Below, in pieces: positions 6,397-6,928 of a stretch of DNA of 6,928 nt. The stretch covers positions 1-6,928 of the forward strand of contig JACQXL010000104.1 of assembly GCA_016208805.1 (NCBI GenBank), written 5' to 3'. Source of the DNA: Planctomycetota bacterium. Lineage in GTDB: Bacteria > Planctomycetota > MHYJ01 > JACQXL01. The notes beneath the pieces were generated by a model that was not told the DNA's origin, ran no database searches, and saw only the letters and a list, made by a program, of their open reading frames with translations. The translations under genes were made by a program, and so were the position numbers. Numbering within the stretch: the stretch's first letter is position 1; each line of letters starts with the position of its first letter.

Positions 6397-6928
6397 ATGC
6401 GTAGCCACAGCGAAGTCCCGCCTAACAGAGCGGGAATAGAATTCAGAGTGTTCCGTTTTGACCCGCAGGTTCCGCCGGATGATTCAGCCATTAACGGCGA
6501 GGCGCCCGAATATTTAAACATTGGACCGGCAGACGGCAATGCAATCAAGACACAGCGGGCCTCGGCTCAAAAAGGGACGAGATTTGATGCCTTCCAGGTG
6601 CCGGAAGAAAAAGGGATGACCGTGCTGGACGGCTTGTATTATATCCTGGAAAACCTTGACGACTCGCTGGCCTTCAGGTCGTCCTGCCGGGCCGCGGTCT
6701 GCGGCTCCTGCGCGATGCATATCAACGGCAAGTACCGGCTGGCCTGCAACACCCTGGTCTCCAAACTCGCCAGTCCCGTAGTAATTCGGCCGTTGGCCCA
6801 TCTGACTGTAATTAAAGACCTCGTGGTTGATATGACCAACTTCTTCAGGCATTATGAGGCAATTAAGCCATATCTGATGCGGAATGCCGCCACGTCTGAT
6901 AAAGAGGTTTCCCATTCTCCGGAAGAAC
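6397..6928 (+). CDS. sdhB: Succinate dehydrogenase/fumarate reductase iron-sulfur subunit, 3' partial
   Basis: SdhB passes electrons between the SdhA flavin and the membrane quinone site through three iron-sulfur clusters. The open frame runs off the window end after 177 residues. The [2Fe-2S] domain is complete: FRFDP (19-23), MTVLDGLYYI (74-83), LAFRSSCRAAVCGSC with C97, C102 and C105, then C117 in GKYRLAC. The following stretch PLAHLTVIKDLVVDMTNFF is typical of the linker; the cysteines for the [4Fe-4S] and [3Fe-4S] clusters lie beyond the window. ATG at 6397 begins 30 bases after the sdhA stop codon. Residues 25-60, between FRFDPQ and TRFDAFQVP, are extra relative to ordinary SdhB, which has about ten residues there; the segment is in frame, polar, and of unknown role. 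The 13 residues before IEFRVFRF are also slightly longer than usual, so a later start cannot be excluded, but no ATG or better signal lies there. Confidence 0.94.
   Translation, partial: MRSHSEVPPNRAGIEFRVFRFDPQVPPDDSAINGEAPEYLNIGPADGNAIKTQRASAQKGTRFDAFQVPEEKGMTVLDGLYYILENLDDSLAFRSSCRAAVCGSCAMHINGKYRLACNTLVSKLASPVVIRPLAHLTVIKDLVVDMTNFFRHYEAIKPYLMRNAATSDKEVSHSPEE

Overview
The window holds one dense block of plus-strand genes, cut at both ends, for a run of central carbon metabolism: a 2-oxoglutarate:ferredoxin oxidoreductase (korA partial, korB, korC), a two-subunit class I iron-sulfur fumarase (alpha broken, beta intact), and a succinate dehydrogenase/fumarate reductase (two small cytochrome b anchors, flavoprotein, and the first part of the iron-sulfur subunit). 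Together they cover 2-oxoglutarate/succinyl-CoA, succinate/fumarate and fumarate/malate, three consecutive parts of the TCA cycle. The oxygen-sensitive enzyme types (ferredoxin-linked KOR, [4Fe-4S] fumarase) suggest an anaerobe or microaerophile that uses this arm in the reductive direction or reversibly. The direction cannot be read from the sequence. Succinyl-CoA synthetase is not in the window.

Layout: 1-1107 korA (5' end missing); 1108-1168 a repeat-rich spacer; 1169-1981 korB; 1961-1993 a short repeat overlapping the korB end; 1994-2551 korC; 2520-2555 a second copy of that repeat overlapping the korC end; 2556-3367 fumarase alpha, frameshifted by an apparent deletion of about 31 nt; 3368-3385 a third, diverged repeat; 3386-3946 fumarase beta; 3943-4287 and 4284-4670 two cytochrome b anchor subunits; 4667-6367 sdhA; 6368-6396 a short repeat-like spacer; 6397-6928 sdhB (3' end missing). 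Fumarase beta, both anchors and sdhA are joined by 4-nt ATGA overlaps. The korA/B/C, fumarase and sdhA/sdhB junctions are instead filled by short repetitive DNA. No gene-free stretch exceeds 62 bases. I see no internal promoter, terminator, RNA gene, CRISPR array or insertion sequence.

The enzymes themselves are well-known families. The unusual material is what has been inserted or lost around them: a short palindromic element lying in frame inside korA, 'cacagat/cacggat' repeats that form gene spacers and encode the last residues of KorB and KorC, a 14-bp-period spacer before korB, a deletion in fumarase alpha that happens to create an ATGA junction, two anchor subunits with identical histidine spacing, and an extra segment of about 36 residues near the SdhB N-terminus. 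Such repeat-laden intergenic DNA and the lack of clear Shine-Dalgarno sites recall genomes of uncultured bacteria (Planctomycetota, Omnitrophota and similar lineages), but this is an impression from memory and no taxon can be fixed from this window. I do not see a wholly new system here.
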